Both the position numbers and the translations under genes were made by a program. Under the pieces are notes generated by a model. It saw nothing but the letters and a program-made list of their open reading frames with translations, was not told the DNA's origin and ran no database searches. A stretch of DNA of 64,000 nucleotides, from assembly GCA_017617315.1 (NCBI GenBank), contig JAFZWM010000025.1, positions 1 to 64,000 on the forward strand. Reading direction: 5' to 3'. The stretch's first letter is position 1. Each line of letters starts with the position of its first letter. Source of the DNA: Bacteroidaceae bacterium. GTDB taxonomy: Bacteria; Bacteroidota; Bacteroidia; Bacteroidales; Bacteroidaceae. This document shows positions 60,979 through 64,000 of this stretch, one piece after another.

Positions 60979-62808
60979 TTATTTTTTGTTGTAGTAAGGG
61001 TTTGATTCGCGACTTCTGATGGCCTTGTAAGTGGCTGTCCATACAAAGTCTTGTCTTATTTTTTCTAACTCCTTCTGATTTCTCCACCATGCAATAGGCT
61101 CAATGTGCCAGTTCTCGTCGTCGTTTACCTTCAGCGTGTCTTTGTGCGATGTAATGTATTCGCGCATGTACTGCCTTATACTTACCGAGCGACTTTGTGT
61201 TGCATGTATTCTTATGGTTTCGTCGTTCCAGCCCAGCCAGTTCACGAAAGTGTTGTCGCCGCCTCGGGCAACGTACGAGTTTATCGCTACGCTGTATGTA
61301 TTCTTCAGGTCGAAGGGAGTGCCGTCAGTCTTCGAGATGATGTTTACACGGCTTCCTTCGGGCTTTGAAAGGTCGATGGTGTATTTTATTCCGCCGGCGG
61401 CGAAGAAATTGTCGGGCTTTGACATTAGATACGTCTTGCTGTCCTCGGTGTAGAGAATGTGCCCGAATCTGTCGCGCTTAACGCGCAGCAGAGGCGTGTC
61501 GCTGTTCTTGTACTGCTCATACTGCTCGTTTACCGAAGCTTCGAGATATCGCCTTATTTCTTCGCCCATCATGTTCATTATGCACACGTTGTTCTCGTAG
61601 GGATAAATCTTGAATATTCGCTTCATCGTTACCGGGCCGGGCAGAATGGTGTCTTTGGCGATGGTTGTTGCAGCGAGCGATACGTCGGCTTTTGTTGCCC
61701 ACATCTGAACGTCGTTTATCAGCTTTCGGTATTTGTCGGGGCCGTACAGACCGTCGTCGCCGAAAATCGTGTCGGGAAGGAATCCTATTGATTTGTTGAA
61801 CCAGTTGTAAATGCTGTCGTGCGAGTTCTTGAACACTTCGCAGAACTGCTCGTCGGGTTCGTACATCTTCAGGTTTACGATAGAGCCGAAGATGCGCTTC
61901 ATGTAGCCGTTGCCTTCTCGCTTAAGATGAACGCGGACTGTTCCGGCCGAGTAGCAGGCCTGCGAAAGCTGTATGCACTGGACGTATTCGTTGGCATCGT
62001 TCTTGAGTCTGAAGATGCGTTCTTTTTTCGACGAACTTCCGCCAAAGAGCGCGATGTCGAATCCCGGCACTCTTATCACAGCCGGAACTCCTCCGTTAGG
62101 ATTCTTGTATGTGTCGATATCGTAGTTGCTTTGGTCGTACTCCGACGTGCAGTTGAACAGTCCGACAATGATGTCGGGCTTTTCCTGCTGCTTTATAACC
62201 CTTATCCACTTTTGTGCGCACTCAATCATGTCTTCGCACTCAAGGTTGCTCAGTTCCTCCTTCGGAATCCATCTTGTGGCCTGAGGCGATGTCATGGCAA
62301 GCACGGCAACCTTCACTCCGTCGCAGTCTTTAACGAAGTATGGCTTGAAGTGCGGCTTGCCGGTCTTTATGTCTATAAGATTGGCGCAGATGTATGGCGG
62401 CTGAATCTCGGGCTTGTATCTGCTGTGGTGTATGAAACTTGCAATTTCCGTGTCGCGGAATCCCACTCCGCAGGCATCGTAGTTAATCATTCGTTCTGCC
62501 TTGTAGCAGATTGGTTCGCTTTTTGTGTCTACAAAGTTGTAGTAGAATAGTGAGCTTTGTCCCGTAGCCTTGTTTCCGTTGTCGAGGACGAGACAGCGGT
62601 CGTCGCCGTATATCTTTCGCTGTTCCTTTACCAGCGTCATGAAGTGTGCCAGACTTGTGCGTGAATTGTTGTCGGTCTGGTAATCGTATGGGTAAATAAA
62701 CCCAAACACGTCGGTCGTGTAGATGATGGATATATCAACTTCCTTGTTCTGGCACGATACGAGTGTCAGAATGACAGTAAGAAGTGTTAGAATTTTGGTT
62801 TTTCTCAT
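60979..62808 (-). CDS. 5'-nucleotidase-like lipoprotein lacking metal ligands (paralogue)
   Basis: A 609-aa lipoprotein (lipobox VSC, Cys19), paralogous to the neighbouring gene. The same metal motifs are altered in the same way: DVFG for DxH, DNGNKATG for GD, GFRDTE for GNHE, VGLFNCTS for the His loop and FGGSSSKK for GHxH. The C-terminal domain is intact (GPVTMKRIFKIYPYENNVC, YSVAINSYVARGGDNTF). Loss of the same residues in both copies suggests a shared non-enzymatic ancestor. It lies 32 nt downstream of a canonical family member. Confidence 0.85.
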   Translation of the reverse strand: MRKTKILTLLTVILTLVSCQNKEVDISIIYTTDVFGFIYPYDYQTDNNSRTSLAHFMTLVKEQRKIYGDDRCLVLDNGNKATGQSSLFYYNFVDTKSEPICYKAERMINYDACGVGFRDTEIASFIHHSRYKPEIQPPYICANLIDIKTGKPHFKPYFVKDCDGVKVAVLAMTSPQATRWIPKEELSNLECEDMIECAQKWIRVIKQQEKPDIIVGLFNCTSEYDQSNYDIDTYKNPNGGVPAVIRVPGFDIALFGGSSSKKERIFRLKNDANEYVQCIQLSQACYSAGTVRVHLKREGNGYMKRIFGSIVNLKMYEPDEQFCEVFKNSHDSIYNWFNKSIGFLPDTIFGDDGLYGPDKYRKLINDVQMWATKADVSLAATTIAKDTILPGPVTMKRIFKIYPYENNVCIMNMMGEEIRRYLEASVNEQYEQYKNSDTPLLRVKRDRFGHILYTEDSKTYLMSKPDNFFAAGGIKYTIDLSKPEGSRVNIISKTDGTPFDLKNTYSVAINSYVARGGDNTFVNWLGWNDETIRIHATQSRSVSIRQYMREYITSHKDTLKVNDDENWHIEPIAWWRNQKELEKIRQDFVWTATYKAIRSRESNPYYNKK

Positions 62809-62840
62809 GCTGTTTTTTACGCTTATTGGGTATAATTTTC

Positions 62841-64000
62841 TTATTTAAGGTACGGTTCCATTATCTTCTTGTCTCTTTCCTTGTTCTGTTTCCACCAGTT
62901 TTCCGGCACAACCTTCCACTCTCCGTTTTTGGTTGGCTCTATGGTTCCGTGTTCCTTAATGTATGATGCTATGTAATATCTCATGTCGAGAGTCGATTCG
63001 GTGATGGTGTGGTACTTTATGTCCTCTTTCGTCCACCCAAGACCGTTTGTCAGGAAACCGCCGCCTCCGGCTGCCTGATACGAGTTCATAACGACGTAGT
63101 AGCGCTTGTCCATCTCGAACTTGCTGCCGTCGGCCATGCTTTTTATTACAACTCGCTGTCCGTATGGCTTTGATACGTCTACGATGTAGTTGATTCCGGC
63201 AGCCGACGTAAAGTTGTACTGAGGCGTTTTCAGCTTCGGACCAAAATGGTCAATCTCAACGTTTCCATTGTGGTCTACGCTGAAACTCAGCAGATGGTCG
63301 TTTGCCGATGTCATCTGGTTAAACTGGCGCGAATATCCGTATTCGAGGAAATTCTTCACGTCTCTGCCCGTCATCCACAGTTTGTGAACCTGATTTTCGT
63401 ACTTGTACATGTCGAACAGGTTACGCATCGTAATCGCTCCCTTGTTTATGTTACTGAATGTAGACAGCGTGCTTGTGAGCGAAATCTGAGCCTCGGTAAC
63501 CGATAGCTGAACGGTGTGGATAAGGTCCATCAGGTTTGTCTGGCCAACCAGACTGCCCAGACCGTCGAGCGTGGTGCTGATTTTTCCGAGAGGGCGGTCG
63601 AGGTATGCGTTCACAGAGTCGACTGCACCTTGGAATGCCTTGGCATACTCCTTGTCGATAGGATAGTTCTTCGTCTTGTGGCGTTTCATCTTGACGTCGC
63701 TCTTTACTGTGCCGTCAAGATTACGTTTAAGATGAAGCTTAATCTCTCCAAATTCATCGGCGTGCGAACTTGGCTGCATCACCGGAATGGTGTCGCCATA
63801 GTCGTTAACCAGATAGTCGCATTTTACGGCGTGGTCGTGCCCTATCAGCAGCATGTCAATGCCTCGGACTGCCATTGCCACCGGAATGCTTCCGTCCATG
63901 TAGCCAATGCCGTTCTTGTCGGTGCGGTTTACAATCTCGCTGCCGGCGTGGAACATGCCGATGACATAGTCGGGCTGCTCTTTCTTTATAATCTCCGGAA
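62841..64000 (-). CDS. 5'-nucleotidase/metallophosphoesterase, 5' end outside window
   Basis: The 386 visible codons lack the start; the frame stays open to the window edge (PEIIKKEQPDYVIGMFHAGSE). Here the ligands are kept: the His in GMFHAG and GHxH in LLIGHDHAVKC. The C-terminal domain has GAITMRNLFDMYKYENQVHK, SAAGINYIVDVSKPYG and YYVVMNSYQAAGGGGF. It is probably an active periplasmic nucleotidase or 2',3'-cyclic phosphodiesterase. It is the first of three tandem paralogues. Confidence 0.88.
   Translation of the reverse strand, partial: PEIIKKEQPDYVIGMFHAGSEIVNRTDKNGIGYMDGSIPVAMAVRGIDMLLIGHDHAVKCDYLVNDYGDTIPVMQPSSHADEFGEIKLHLKRNLDGTVKSDVKMKRHKTKNYPIDKEYAKAFQGAVDSVNAYLDRPLGKISTTLDGLGSLVGQTNLMDLIHTVQLSVTEAQISLTSTLSTFSNINKGAITMRNLFDMYKYENQVHKLWMTGRDVKNFLEYGYSRQFNQMTSANDHLLSFSVDHNGNVEIDHFGPKLKTPQYNFTSAAGINYIVDVSKPYGQRVVIKSMADGSKFEMDKRYYVVMNSYQAAGGGGFLTNGLGWTKEDIKYHTITESTLDMRYYIASYIKEHGTIEPTKNGEWKVVPENWWKQNKERDKKIMEPYLK

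Overview
The window comes from a member of the Bacteroidota, most likely a Prevotella-like Bacteroidales. The evidence is: many start-proximal copies of the TAnnTTTG -7 promoter box (several with a TTG/TTTG box 18-19 nt upstream), little use of Shine-Dalgarno sites, HU and LytS/LytTR types typical of the group, lipoproteins with Bacteroidota-like signals, secreted proteins ending in a short NLAGQ...KGIVI-type tail, and a peptide-oriented DPP/POT gene set. This is read from sequence features, not from a database search.

Left block (1-37.3 kb), mostly minus strand. A 330-bp nested palindrome and a large secreted multimodular protein are followed by three tandem CPBP membrane-protease paralogues with progressive loss of active-site residues. 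Next come hisGDCB (read right to left), a GT2 glycosyltransferase, a small membrane protein and recR. On the plus strand lie yidC, an S9 dipeptidyl-peptidase-like enzyme, an MFS carrier and a POT peptide transporter. A PfkB kinase, a GH51 arabinofuranosidase, a small lipoprotein and riboflavin synthase follow. The branched-chain amino-acid genes ilvD-ilvB-ilvN-ilvC come next. Upstream of ilvD is an unannotated 30-codon leader peptide (11 of its first 17 residues are Ile, Leu or Val) followed by an intrinsic terminator and a mutually exclusive antiterminator. This is a complete classical attenuator and the clearest regulatory discovery here. IlvN also carries an unusual N-terminal extension with a C-x2-C-x2-C-x2-C cluster.

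Junction (37.3-40.6 kb). This stretch has few genes. It holds a probable orphan transcript of about 480 nt bounded by a good promoter box and a terminator, several very small ORFs and ORF remnants, and an IS4-type transposase pseudogene with an internal deletion. Codon choice changes here. The left S9 gene has no CCG proline codons, whereas genes to the right use CCG and TCG freely. The left-block intergenic repeat families were not found on the right. The junction may be a transfer boundary or an assembly join.

Right block (40.6-64 kb). An ABC-2 exporter operon ends with a GntR/YtrA-type regulator. Then come a small secreted protein, a stand-alone AICAR formyltransferase, and udk with a two-gene (C-domain first) 5'-nucleotidase. 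A secreted protein, a TonB-type beta-barrel protein, a LytS/LytTR two-component pair, a rhodanese lipoprotein, TrmO, an esterase, HU and an FAD oxidoreductase follow. Three tandem 5'-nucleotidase-like genes close the window. Two of them are lipoproteins that have lost all the canonical metal ligands while keeping the C-terminal domain. The last gene is cut by the window edge.

Working together, the genes cover histidine, branched-chain, riboflavin and purine synthesis, nucleoside salvage, peptide uptake and arabinan breakdown. Most of the rest are housekeeping, with several accessory paralogue expansions.
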